Below the pieces are notes generated by a model. The model was not told the DNA's origin, searched no databases, and was given only the letters and a program-made list of their open reading frames with translations. 7,401 nt of DNA, from NCBI GenBank assembly GCA_014860845.1, contig JACZIY010000780.1, forward strand, positions 1 through 7,401. The letters are read 5' to 3'. The translations under genes were made by a program, and so were the position numbers. Below, in pieces: positions 1-7,072 of the stretch (within the stretch, counting starts at the first letter, position 1; each line of letters opens with the position of its first letter). The stretch is from Anaerolineaceae bacterium (lineage in GTDB: Bacteria; Chloroflexota; Anaerolineae; Anaerolineales; Anaerolineaceae).

Positions 1-1997
1 CCGGCAAACAATACTTCTTCACCGCCACCATTCAAACCAATAATTGCCGCCCAGGTAGCTTCTGCGCGTGAACTGAGCACATCTGCCAGCTCTACGCGTT
101 TAATCATACCCGCTGTAGTTCCAATCACCAGCTTAGCACCATCTTTCACCACGCCAATGCCCACCACACGCTCACCACGCTTCAAACCGATATCCTGGAA
201 TGAACCACTGAGAGGCAAACGTCCTGTATTTCCCTGCCAACAGCGTCCCTGATTGGACACCAGGATTAAGGTCTGTTCTGGTTCAATGGTTTCACGCAAT
301 AAAGCGATACTCACAGCCCGGCTGGTCGGTTTGTCTTTGGTAACCACATCACGAAAACCTTTGGCATCTACGCGCTGAAAACCACCTTCAGTGATCATCA
401 CCAATTGAGCTTCGTTGGGGATCACCATATCAGACACGGTCACAGCTGCCTGATGGCCTTCCTCGCTCTCCACGATGATGGTCTTGCGTGGTTCGGCATA
501 TTTATCTTTGATTACTTCGGTTTCCTCAACCACAATTTCGAGACGTTTATCCTGAGACGCCAGAACCGATTTCAGGTATTTGATGCTTTGGAGTAATTCC
601 TTGCGCTCATCTTCCAGTTTTTTACGTTCCAGTGAAGCCAAACGTCGTAAAGGCATATCCAGGATTGCCTGCGCCTGTACGCCGGTCAAATCCAGTTCGG
701 TCATCAGGTTTTTACGCGCTGTTTCTGCTGTTTGGGATTTACGAATAATGCTGATCACGCGATCGATCATGCTGATCGCTTTCAACAAACCTTCCAGGAT
801 GTGATTACGTTCTTCTGCCTTCTCAAGATCAAAGCGTGATCTGCGAATGATGACAGTTAAACGATGCTTAATAAATTCAACCAGGAAGTCGAGTAATCTC
901 AAATTCTTTGGAGATGCTTTACCATTTTCATCAAATACCAGCGCCAGGGCATTATGGGAAAGACTCGAACGCAATTGGGTGTTGGTTAATAATTTGTCCA
1001 ACGCGTCTTCGGTTTCCATACCACGTGCTACTTCAAACACCACCCGCATACCGGTGAAATCCGACTCGTCGCGCACATCGGTGATGCCATTAAATTTTTC
1101 ACGGTTGGCTGCGATGCGTTCCAGAATGGTGTTCTTCTGTACCTGATAAGGCAATTCGGTCACAAAAATGGCTGATTTTCCACCACCAATATCCTGAATA
1201 TCTGCCTTAGCTTGGCAGACGAGTGTAGCATGACCTGTCTCATATGCCTGCGCGATCATGTCCACCGGATTTTCTTCTCCGTTCACACGATAGCGGTACA
1301 AAAGTCCGCCGGTGGGAAGATCTGGGCCGGGGATGTACTTCATCAATTCTTTTACACTGATCGTTTTGTGTCGCTTCCAGTTTTGCGCCACAAATTTGAC
1401 CGCATCGCATACTTCACCAAGATTATGCGGCAGAATACTGGTGGACATCCCCACTGCAATGCCGGTAGCGCCATTGACAATCAGGTTCGGTACGCGGGTT
1501 GGTAAAACAATCGGTTCCTCTAAAGAACCATCAAAATTTTGCTGCCAATCCACCGTGTCCTTATGGATATCTTCCAGCATCGCGCCACCAACACTCGCCA
1601 GTCGTGCTTCTGTATATCGCATGGCAGCCGCGCTATCCCCATCAATCGAGCCATAGTTCCCCTGACCATCAATTAAGGGTACGCGCATAGAGAAATCCTG
1701 CGCCATACGAACCATGGCATCATACACCGATTGATCTCCATGGGGATGATACTTGCCCAACACTTCACCAACTACACGCACAGATTTCTTGTGGGGGTTC
1801 GTGAACCATAAACTCATATCGCCCATGGCATATAAAATACGTCTTTGCACTGGTTTTAACCCATCACGAACATCCGGCAAAGCACGATCCAAAATGGTTA
1901 AGACAGCATAACGTCGATAAGCTTCTTCGATAAAATGATCCAGACTCTGTTCCTGGACAATGGTTTCTTCGTTTTGATAATCATTGATTTCTGTCAT
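1..1997 (-). CDS. Type IIA DNA topoisomerase subunit A (GyrA/ParC family), 3' end cut by window edge
   Basis: This is the DNA-cleaving subunit of gyrase or topoisomerase IV, working as A2B2 with the subunit B encoded just upstream. I translated it by hand because it has no stop in the window: 665 codons are visible. The winged-helix core shows [14 protein letters not shown] (45-58), HPHGD (84-88) and [20 protein letters not shown] (111-130), with catalytic Arg127-Tyr128. A tower and coiled-coil region follows (about 370-500), including [19 protein letters not shown] (435-453). Beta-pinwheel blades of the C-terminal domain begin near 505. The ATG at 1995-1997 has a GAGG Shine-Dalgarno (2004-2007) 6 bases upstream and lies 18 bases after the subunit B stop, so the two are co-transcribed. 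Oddities: Gln89 sits at the E. coli Ser83 position, and no QRRGGKG-like GyrA-box is seen in the first blade (about 540-565). Family membership is certain; gyrase versus topoisomerase IV is unresolved. Confidence 0.96.
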   Translation of the reverse strand, partial: MTEINDYQNEETIVQEQSLDHFIEEAYRRYAVLTILDRALPDVRDGLKPVQRRILYAMGDMSLWFTNPHKKSVRVVGEVLGKYHPHGDQSVYDAMVRMAQDFSMRVPLIDGQGNYGSIDGDSAAAMRYTEARLASVGGAMLEDIHKDTVDWQQNFDGSLEEPIVLPTRVPNLIVNGATGIAVGMSTSILPHNLGEVCDAVKFVAQNWKRHKTISVKELMKYIPGPDLPTGGLLYRYRVNGEENPVDMIAQAYETGHATLVCQAKADIQDIGGGKSAIFVTELPYQVQKNTILERIAANREKFNGITDVRDESDFTGMRVVFEVARGMETEDALDKLLTNTQLRSSLSHNALALVFDENGKASPKNLRLLDFLVEFIKHRLTVIIRRSRFDLEKAEERNHILEGLLKAISMIDRVISIIRKSQTAETARKNLMTELDLTGVQAQAILDMPLRRLASLERKKLEDERKELLQSIKYLKSVLASQDKRLEIVVEETEVIKDKYAEPRKTIIVESEEGHQAAVTVSDMVIPNEAQLVMITEGGFQRVDAKGFRDVVTKDKPTSRAVSIALLRETIEPEQTLILVSNQGRCWQGNTGRLPLSGSFQDIGLKRGERVVGIGVVKDGAKLVIGTTAGMIKRVELADVLSSRAEATWAAIIGLNGGGEEVLFA

Positions 1998-2015
1998 AAT
2001 TTGCCTCGTCTGTGT

Positions 2016-4211
2016 TTAATCTTCTGCACTCCAGTCTACATTCATTAACCATTCTTTTCGCGGTGCCACTTCACTCCCCATTAATCGGGTGATTAAGGAG
2101 CGCGTTCTGTGAAAATCCTCAATGACCATCCTTAAATCACGCGATGAAAAATCGGCTGCGGTGAGTTCTCGCTCACCTGGGTTAGCTACTTCTTTTGTTT
2201 TACCCCTGGGTTTTTTCTTTTTCTCAGAAAGCTCATCAGGTAACACAAATACAGTTTCCCGTAATTGATCCGGATTCATTTCACCCAGACCTTTGTAACG
2301 TTGAACGGAAACTGTTCGTGCCCCACCTAATTCTTTTTCAATATCCTCGCGATCCTGCTCTGAATAAGCATAACGTGATTCTTTTCCGCTCTTATTTTTT
2401 ATAAGATATAAAGGCGGCCGGGCAACGAAGAATCTGCCCTCTTCAATCACGGAACGCATTGTCCGCCAGAATAGGGTTGCCAATAAAGTAGCAATGTGCG
2501 AACCATCCACATCCGCATCCACGAGTACAGAAACGCGACCATATCGCATACTGCTGACATCACAATCAGCGCCAACGCCGGTACCCACCGCAGCAATAAT
2601 GGCAGCAATTTCGCGATTCTTGAGGATGTCATTTAATTTCATTTTTTCAACATTGGGGATTTTTCCACGCAAGGACAGAATGGCGTGGTAGCGTGAATCG
2701 CGACCCTGTTTACAGGATCCACCTGCTGAATCACCTTCTACAAGATACAGCGCGGTATGTTCCAATGGAACCATGGGATTTCCGCCACGACGTTGAATAT
2801 CCGCCAGCTTGCCCAACACAAATTCGCCGGCGTCCATGGCTGATTTCTTAATCACCAGTTTGCGCGCCTGTGCAGCTGCTTCACGCCCACGCGCGGATGC
2901 CACCGCCTGATTCACAATTACCTTGCCAATCGGCACATTCTTGTCCAGAAAATCATTTAAAAAACTATACGTGGTGGAAAGAACCGGGCCATGTACTTCG
3001 GGACTGGTAAGGCTTTCTTTCGTCTGGGAAAGAAATTGTGGCGTACTGGTCATGGTAAGTTTGATGATGGCCGTTAATCCCAATAAGGCATCGTCGCCAC
3101 GCACATCCATGTTGCCTTTTAAGAGTTTCTTATTGGTGGCAAATTGCTTAACAGCTTTGGTGAGCCCAGCCTTAAAAGCCGAGACATGCGTACCACCCGT
3201 CGGGGTTGGAATGGCATTCACGAAGGAGTATATCTGCGTGTCCTCGCCGGCATATTGTAAAGCGACATCCACTTCTATCGTTCCTTTACCGCCTTCCACA
3301 TCGATTTCGGTTGTTTCTTTGAACATGATGGGTTTATGTAAAGGTTCCTCTCCTTCATTCAGGTATTCAATATATTCAACCAGTCCGCGTTTGGAGAAGA
3401 AAATTTCAGGTTCTCCTTCATTGGTACGTTTATCCATAAATTCGATGCGTACACCTGGATACAAATGGGCGATCTGGCGGAAACGAGTACTTAAACGTTC
3501 AGCATCCCATGGGACAGAATGAGTAGGATTTGGCCACTCCATCTCACGTGCAAACCAAACCCGGTTAGGACGAAAGCGAAAGATCGTCCCGGTTATTTGT
3601 TCGGGATCAGAATCGACAGCCAGTTGCAAATGATTCACTTCCAGGGATTTACAAAGTTCTTTTTTACCAGTCAGGACTAATTTTGTATCTTTATTGATCT
3701 CCCCCGCTTTTTTCCCAGGTTTGATCGCTCTGGTGTAAATTTCAACCGGTGTAACCGGTATCCCGCCATCCTCAAAACGTTGATAGAAGATCAAGCCATG
3801 ACGGTGAACCTCTACCTCCAAAAAGCTCGAAAACGCATTGGTACACTTCAGACCGATACCATGCAAACCACCCGAACTACTATAAGCGGAATCATCCCCG
3901 CCAAATTTTCCACCCGCATGTGGTTTCACCAGTACCTGAGTCAGTGTACTCATTTTTACATCAGATTTGAAATCCACCGGGATGCCACGACCGTCATCTG
4001 TTATTTCTATCGTACCGTCTTTTTCGATGACAACCACGATTTTAGATGCAAATCCTGCCATGCATTCATCCACTGAGTTATCCAGCACTTCCAATAAAAT
4101 GTGATGAAGACCATGCAGGTTGTTATTACCAATATACATCCCCGGACGTCGTCGGACGGCATCCAAAAATTCGAGTTCGATAATTTGATCAGCACTATAT
4201 TGCTTACTCAC
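2016..4211 (-). CDS. Type IIA DNA topoisomerase subunit B (GyrB/ParE family), complete
   Basis: This is the ATPase and TOPRIM subunit that powers strand passage with subunit A. It has 731 residues. The GHKL ATPase domain shows RRPGMYIG (21-28), catalytic Glu41 and Asn45 in EVLDNSVDE, DDGRGIP (72-78) and SGGLHGIG (113-120). The transducer carries the QTK loop (396-398). The TOPRIM domain shows EGDSAGG (492-498) and the metal triad Asp565/567/569 in DADVDGSHI. The tail has QRYKGLGEMNP (637-647) and a final MGSEVAPRKEWL (711-722). It is longer than a typical 630-650-residue GyrB/ParE because of about 45 extra residues near 155-207 and a Lys-rich insert at 663-685. The residue aligning with E. 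coli GyrB Lys110 is Ser111; as I recall ParE also lacks this Lys. The start is GTG, since an in-frame TAG lies two codons upstream. It is the first gene of a B-A operon. Assignment to GyrB or ParE is left open. Confidence 0.97.
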   Translation of the reverse strand: MSKQYSADQIIELEFLDAVRRRPGMYIGNNNLHGLHHILLEVLDNSVDECMAGFASKIVVVIEKDGTIEITDDGRGIPVDFKSDVKMSTLTQVLVKPHAGGKFGGDDSAYSSSGGLHGIGLKCTNAFSSFLEVEVHRHGLIFYQRFEDGGIPVTPVEIYTRAIKPGKKAGEINKDTKLVLTGKKELCKSLEVNHLQLAVDSDPEQITGTIFRFRPNRVWFAREMEWPNPTHSVPWDAERLSTRFRQIAHLYPGVRIEFMDKRTNEGEPEIFFSKRGLVEYIEYLNEGEEPLHKPIMFKETTEIDVEGGKGTIEVDVALQYAGEDTQIYSFVNAIPTPTGGTHVSAFKAGLTKAVKQFATNKKLLKGNMDVRGDDALLGLTAIIKLTMTSTPQFLSQTKESLTSPEVHGPVLSTTYSFLNDFLDKNVPIGKVIVNQAVASARGREAAAQARKLVIKKSAMDAGEFVLGKLADIQRRGGNPMVPLEHTALYLVEGDSAGGSCKQGRDSRYHAILSLRGKIPNVEKMKLNDILKNREIAAIIAAVGTGVGADCDVSSMRYGRVSVLVDADVDGSHIATLLATLFWRTMRSVIEEGRFFVARPPLYLIKNKSGKESRYAYSEQDREDIEKELGGARTVSVQRYKGLGEMNPDQLRETVFVLPDELSEKKKKPRGKTKEVANPGERELTAADFSSRDLRMVIEDFHRTRSLITRLMGSEVAPRKEWLMNVDWSAED

Positions 4212-4215
4212 ACGA

Positions 4216-4224
4216 TCCTACTCC
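4216..4224 (-). promoter_or_regulatory. Ribosome binding site of the GTG-started topoisomerase B gene
   Basis: On the minus strand this stretch reads GGAGTAGGA. GGAG (4221-4224) sits 9 bases before the GTG at 4209-4211, and a second weaker AGGA-like core is closer. The in-frame TAG at 4218-4220 lies inside the site, so no start further upstream is possible. This fixes GTG as the start and gives the full N-terminal SKQYSADQI extension before the conserved LEFLDAVRRRPGMYIG block. Confidence 0.75.
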
Positions 4225-4273
4225 ATTCCACCTGATGATAAACGGTGAGATTTTATTAGAACATTTGTTTTAT

Positions 4274-4302
4274 ATTATACAATATTTTATAACGTTATGC
4301 AA
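4274..4302 (-). promoter_or_regulatory. Sigma70-type promoter for the topoisomerase B-A operon
   Basis: On the minus strand a perfect -10 box TATAAT (4274-4279) lies 17 bases downstream of TTGCAT (4297-4302), which matches TTGACA at its first three positions. The spacer is very A+T rich. Transcription would start near 4267, leaving a leader of about 56 bases before the GTG. A 10-base perfect palindrome, ATAACGTTAT (4289-4298), sits in the spacer and touches the -35 box, so a regulator could act here. The prediction is from sequence only. Confidence 0.65.
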
Positions 4303-4349
4303 CTCACCCCACGTGTGAAGATTGCCAACCATAGCCTAATTTTACCACT

Positions 4350-4364
4350 GCGAGGCGTACTCGC
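4350..4364 (-). terminator. Short GC-rich hairpin after the AlkZ-related gene; weak terminator candidate
   Basis: GCGAG and CTCGC form a perfect 5-base stem around a 5-base loop, 22 bases beyond the stop of the AlkZ-related gene. There is no U-run directly after it on the minus strand, only GTGGTAAAATT. Intrinsic termination would therefore be inefficient. It may simply be a chance stem between the AlkZ-related gene and the topoisomerase promoter. Confidence 0.25.
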
Positions 4365-4386
4365 GATTGTTCGTCAGCGGTTCAAC

Positions 4387-5061
4387 TTAAAATAGTTTCT
4401 TCGCCAAATCCTCGCGAGTTACATTATCCGACATCGCCACACCTTCATCCAGGATCAATTCTCGCGCTTCAGCCATCGACCAATCTTTGGAGCTCTCCAG
4501 CCAGCCAGCAGGTGCCCAATCCATCACCCGGCGGTAACGGTTGACTGGCCAACCATAAAATTCACCTTTAACGCTGATCTTACGGTCGTTGCCATCCATT
4601 GTGATGTAGTATTCCTTCTGCAATTGCTGGATGGCATTGTCTATGGCACTCGCGCCTTCTTTACGACTGACACCAAGAGTTTGCCGCACCTGGGTGACGT
4701 TAAGCGTACTTTTTTCTTCAAAAAGCTGCCAAAGCTGCCAGGTCCTTTGGTTGACATTCCCCGCAGCCCAGCGTTCTGGCATGGAGAGCATTGGATGGAA
4801 AGCGGCATAGAAGATAGGGTACATACGCTGGTTTATAAAGCCTTTATGCCCGCCCAGAATACAGCCATATGCCAGGCGCTTCTCCTCAGCGGCGCGATCT
4901 TTCCAGCGCCAGGGGTCCGTATCGAGACCGGTGTGCCAGAGATTTTCTGGCGTCTCACCACTTAGAGATGGCAATCCAGGCAAGAGGGGTGAGAGTGACA
5001 TGAAGCCCAACGTTTTAACACGGGCGAGGAAATCTTCATACGTAGTGAACATAACTGACAT
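4387..5061 (-). CDS. AlkZ-related protein with probable winged-helix region
   Basis: The product is 224 residues, soluble, with no signal peptide. I recognise the pattern of the family annotated as AlkZ-related: TGLDTDPWRWKDRAAEEKRLAYGCILGGHKGF (44-75), an RMYPIFYAAFHP block (79-90), then a helical stretch about 107-165 resembling a winged helix (WQLFEEKSTLNVTQVRQTLGV, followed by a pairing-type LQKEYYITMDG strand region). AlkZ/YcaQ proteins are HTH_42-fold DNA glycosylases that unhook interstrand crosslinks. This protein is much shorter than AlkZ (about 400 residues), and I cannot identify a glycosylase catalytic Gln/Asp motif, so a repair role is only inference. The start is ATG at 5059-5061 with AGGA (5071-5074) 9 bases upstream; an alternative ATG three codons in has AAAGG at similar spacing. 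It is probably transcribed separately from its neighbours. Confidence 0.85.
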   Translation of the reverse strand: MSVMFTTYEDFLARVKTLGFMSLSPLLPGLPSLSGETPENLWHTGLDTDPWRWKDRAAEEKRLAYGCILGGHKGFINQRMYPIFYAAFHPMLSMPERWAAGNVNQRTWQLWQLFEEKSTLNVTQVRQTLGVSRKEGASAIDNAIQQLQKEYYITMDGNDRKISVKGEFYGWPVNRYRRVMDWAPAGWLESSKDWSMAEARELILDEGVAMSDNVTREDLAKKLF

Positions 5062-5118
5062 CCTTTGTAATCCTGTCTATCAGAAATTTCGCTGCCCAAG
5101 TGCTTGTGTATCCTGTAT

Positions 5119-5134
5119 GTGGACGGGCGTGGAC
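5119..5134. repeat. Two GTGGAC direct repeats exactly 10 bases apart
   Basis: GTGGAC occurs at 5119-5124 and again at 5129-5134, separated by GGGC, so both copies face the same side of the helix. They lie about 58-75 bases upstream of the AlkZ-related start, where a promoter or regulator site would be expected. No convincing -10/-35 pair is seen for this gene. Function is unknown; a regulator site is a guess. Confidence 0.3.
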
Positions 5135-5138
5135 AATG

Positions 5139-5181
5139 CTTGAGAGCAGGAAAAAACTTGAAACCAGAAAAACCCTTGAAA
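5139..5181. repeat. Three CTTGARA elements with exact 18-base period
   Basis: CTTGAGA at 5139-5145 and CTTGAAA at 5157-5163 and 5175-5181 recur every 18 bases. The two right-hand units are similar along their length: 5147-5163 and 5165-5181 agree at 14 of 17 positions, both starting CAG and rich in A. They sit in the 173-base gap between the ChrB-domain gene and the AlkZ-related gene. This could be a decayed tandem duplication or a set of protein-binding sites. Confidence 0.4.
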
Positions 5182-5196
5182 ATGCTGCAGAATCCC

Positions 5197-5224
5197 ACAC
5201 GTCAGGTGTACGCTTTGTTAAGCG
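5197..5224 (-). terminator. Two adjacent small hairpins downstream of the ChrB-domain gene; weak terminator candidate
   Basis: CGCTT/AAGCG with a 4-base loop (5211-5224) lies 10 bases past the ChrB-domain stop. Next is ACAC/GTGT with a 5-base loop (5197-5209). Neither is followed at once by a U-run on the minus strand; T-rich stretches appear only about 20-45 bases later. The pair could stabilise the transcript end or cause partial termination, but it is not a textbook intrinsic terminator. Confidence 0.25.
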
Positions 5225-5234
5225 CTGTTTGACC

Positions 5235-5672
5235 TTAAGACTTTTTTGCAATTTGCAACCGACACCATCCGTACAAAGCGTCGTACACTTCAATCTGTCT
5301 TTCCAGATTTTCTAAATCATCAGGAAATCGAATGCTGAACCCTGTTGCTATAGCTTCCAAACCGATAGCAATTGGGTCTGTTTGAAGCTCGCTATCAATA
5401 TCTGCGGCATGGACAATTTTAGAAAGCCGAAGTAAGGCGGGGTCAGTTAATTCATACTTTTCAATAATGGATTCAAATGAACATTTACCGTCTTTGTGTC
5501 CGAGTTCAACGTTGGGAACGTCATACGGAATCGCGCCTGTTTCTTTTACCACCTGTTCAACTTGATTTTTAGCAACATAGATAAATTCGGCTTCCGAATC
5601 TACAAAGCGGGTGATAAGCCAGGGACACGCAACGCGGTCAACATGAACGTGAGAACGAGTTACCCATTTCAT
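5235..5672 (-). CDS. Chromate resistance protein, ChrB C-terminal domain only
   Basis: The product is 145 residues, cytosolic. It matches the ChrB C-terminal domain: WVTRSHVHVDRVACPWLITRFVD (3-25), a middle GHKDGKCSFESIIEKY block (58-73) with Cys64, and VHAADID (87-93) before the closing helices. In proteobacterial systems full ChrB has about 300 residues, with an N-terminal half linked to sensing or regulating chromate; that half is absent here. The conserved Asp, Cys, Glu and His residues suggest a metal or oxyanion-binding role, but the reaction is not established. The ATG (5670-5672) lies 2 bases after the MFS stop. Its Shine-Dalgarno AGGAGT (5681-5686) is embedded in the last codons of the transporter gene, so the two are translationally linked. 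It probably supports oxyanion or metal resistance with the transporter. Confidence 0.9.
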   Translation of the reverse strand: MKWVTRSHVHVDRVACPWLITRFVDSEAEFIYVAKNQVEQVVKETGAIPYDVPNVELGHKDGKCSFESIIEKYELTDPALLRLSKIVHAADIDSELQTDPIAIGLEAIATGFSIRFPDDLENLERQIEVYDALYGWCRLQIAKKS

Positions 5673-5674
5673 AA

Positions 5675-6973
5675 TTATTTACTCCTTTTTGTTTTGTGGA
5701 ATTGTGTATTGCCTAAATCTTGCCCAAAAAAAGCAAAATATAACGTTCCTATTAAGCCAAATCCAAAAGCAACAAGAAAATTTATTGCAGGTGAAGTAAC
5801 TGCATTGAAGAAAGGTAAAAGAGACTGACCTATACCAATTGTATCAAAGATGAGTTTGGCTGTGGACGAATCCCAAAGCAATGCACCACCAAAAGCGGCA
5901 ATGGATACGATAACATCACGGATGAGATAATAAATACCAAAGGTTGCCGCCTTCCTACCTTCGGGGGCTAAATCCATTATCAAGGCTTTACGGGTTGGCT
6001 CGCCAAATTCTTTCAATCCTCGAACGACAAAAGCAATAACCATTACCCAAAAAGATTGCGCTACAAGTAACACCAATGGAAATATTGTAAAAAATACAAA
6101 AGTTGTTAGTACAAACGGTTTCTTGGTACTCTTGTCTGCTAGATATGCCACAGGGATATAAACCAAAACCGCCGTGACCATCTCGATGGTTGTTAATATG
6201 CCAAATTGTAATGGCGTAATCTTGTTGATGCTCACGCACCAAATAACGACAAAAGCATAAGGGATTTGTTCTGCAAAGCGGATCAAAATATCAGAAACCA
6301 GTAAATTACGTAGTTGCGGCGTAATCAAGGCAACCCCATTTTGCACCGATTTTTTCTCTGTTTGAACTCTTGGCATATCGTCAATCATCGTTTGTTGAAT
6401 AATAAGTGAAACGCCCGCCAATACCAACGCGACAATAAAAGCGATATGAATACCCGTTGTTTCCCCATATATTCCAATTAGCGCACCACCGATAACAGGT
6501 CCCAAAGCCATAGGAATACGCCGAACTAATGAATTTACCGATATACCCATTGTGCGCTTATTTTTTGGTAAAACATTTGCTACCAATTCCATTGTTGCAG
6601 GCAGGGAAATTGCAGTCCAAGATATGAATAGAATTGCACCAATGATGACGGCTTGCCAGTATGGAAATGCAATCACTACCGCATAACCAGCCATCGCAAT
6701 TAAGTTAAATAGAAACAAGGCTTTTTTATGGCCTAATTTGTCGCTGGCGTAACCACCAGGGAGTGAATAAAGTGCACTTAATAAATTATCTAGACCATTC
6801 AATAAGCCGATAGAAAATGTCCCGCCACCCAGAGAGATAAGATAAAGCGGCAAAAAACGCTCGGCCATTTTTTCGCCCATGCCAATCAAAATAACCATTG
6901 AAAGCAAGGCTACAATACTTTTTTTGAGACCGAAAAAATCAGCTATTTTTCTATGCAGTTCGGTGATTTGCAT
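5675..6973 (-). CDS. MFS transporter, 12 membrane segments, partner of the ChrB-domain protein
   Basis: The product is 432 residues, an inner-membrane major facilitator. By eye there are about twelve hydrophobic segments: helices from about 18 to 193, a loop near 195-222 (DDMPRVQTEKKSVQNG), then helices to about 415, and a basic tail ending KTKRSK. The family's motif A is seen in the loop between helices 2 and 3 as GGYASDKLGHKKA (73-85). A degenerate repeat occurs in the second half (AYLADKSTKKP, 276-286). A GLKEFGEPTRKALIMDLAPEGRKAATFG block (319-346) is typical of drug or small-molecule exporters. Acidic Glu34 and Glu38 sit in or near the first helix. The substrate cannot be read from sequence; the ChrB-domain partner suggests chromate or a related oxyanion. 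ATG 6971-6973 is the first start after an in-frame TAA at 6983-6985. The Shine-Dalgarno is weak (AGGT about 12 bases away). The gene looks more A+T rich than its neighbours to the left. Confidence 0.93.
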   Translation of the reverse strand: MQITELHRKIADFFGLKKSIVALLSMVILIGMGEKMAERFLPLYLISLGGGTFSIGLLNGLDNLLSALYSLPGGYASDKLGHKKALFLFNLIAMAGYAVVIAFPYWQAVIIGAILFISWTAISLPATMELVANVLPKNKRTMGISVNSLVRRIPMALGPVIGGALIGIYGETTGIHIAFIVALVLAGVSLIIQQTMIDDMPRVQTEKKSVQNGVALITPQLRNLLVSDILIRFAEQIPYAFVVIWCVSINKITPLQFGILTTIEMVTAVLVYIPVAYLADKSTKKPFVLTTFVFFTIFPLVLLVAQSFWVMVIAFVVRGLKEFGEPTRKALIMDLAPEGRKAATFGIYYLIRDVIVSIAAFGGALLWDSSTAKLIFDTIGIGQSLLPFFNAVTSPAINFLVAFGFGLIGTLYFAFFGQDLGNTQFHKTKRSK

Positions 6974-7023
6974 ACTGGATGATTACCTACTGACCTTTAA
7001 GAGACCAGGCGCTTAACATTGTT

Positions 7024-7032
7024 TATACGGAA
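7024..7032. promoter_or_regulatory. Third copy of the operator half-site TATACGGAA, in the leader
   Basis: TATACGGAA recurs here exactly 40 bases from its copy at 7064-7072, close to a whole number of helical turns. It lies in the untranslated leader of the transporter operon and has no clear opposing arm. It could be an auxiliary site for the same regulator that would bind the palindrome over the -10 box. Confidence 0.4.
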
Positions 7033-7052
7033 ATAATTCATATATCATGCAG

Positions 7053-7072
7053 TTCCGTTATTATATACGGAA
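7053..7072. promoter_or_regulatory. Candidate operator: inverted repeat TTCCGT-N8-ACGGAA over the -10 box
   Basis: Perfect 6-base arms TTCCGT (7053-7058) and ACGGAA (7067-7072) flank 8 A+T bases that contain the TATAAT box (7060-7065) of the transporter promoter. A dimeric repressor bound here would block RNA polymerase. The likely regulator type (TetR-, MarR- or ArsR-like) cannot be told, and no regulator gene lies in the window. Confidence 0.55.

Noticed and set aside
847..1690. Several plus-strand open frames of 63-114 codons
   Set aside because: All are antisense to the subunit A gene, whose reading frame is continuous and conserved throughout.
2923..3522. 199-codon plus-strand open frame
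   Set aside because: It lies entirely antisense to the strongly conserved transducer part of topoisomerase subunit B, and no family is recognisable.
5063..5116. Similar ACAGGAT-ACA(C)AAG motifs around 5063-5076 and 5103-5116
   Set aside because: One is the ribosome site of the AlkZ-related gene. The other matches only about 10 of 14 bases ungapped, which is too little to claim a duplicated element.
5036..5293. Overlapping minus-strand open frames between the ChrB-domain and AlkZ-related genes
   Set aside because: They overlap both flanking genes in other frames, have no Shine-Dalgarno at their starts and encode low-complexity Ser/Phe/Leu-rich sequence.
5100..5315. Plus-strand 71-codon frame containing a repeated LESRKK/LETRKT/LENAAE pattern
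   Set aside because: The six-residue repeat is only the translation of the 18-base DNA repeat. The frame has no ribosome site and ends antisense inside the ChrB-domain gene.
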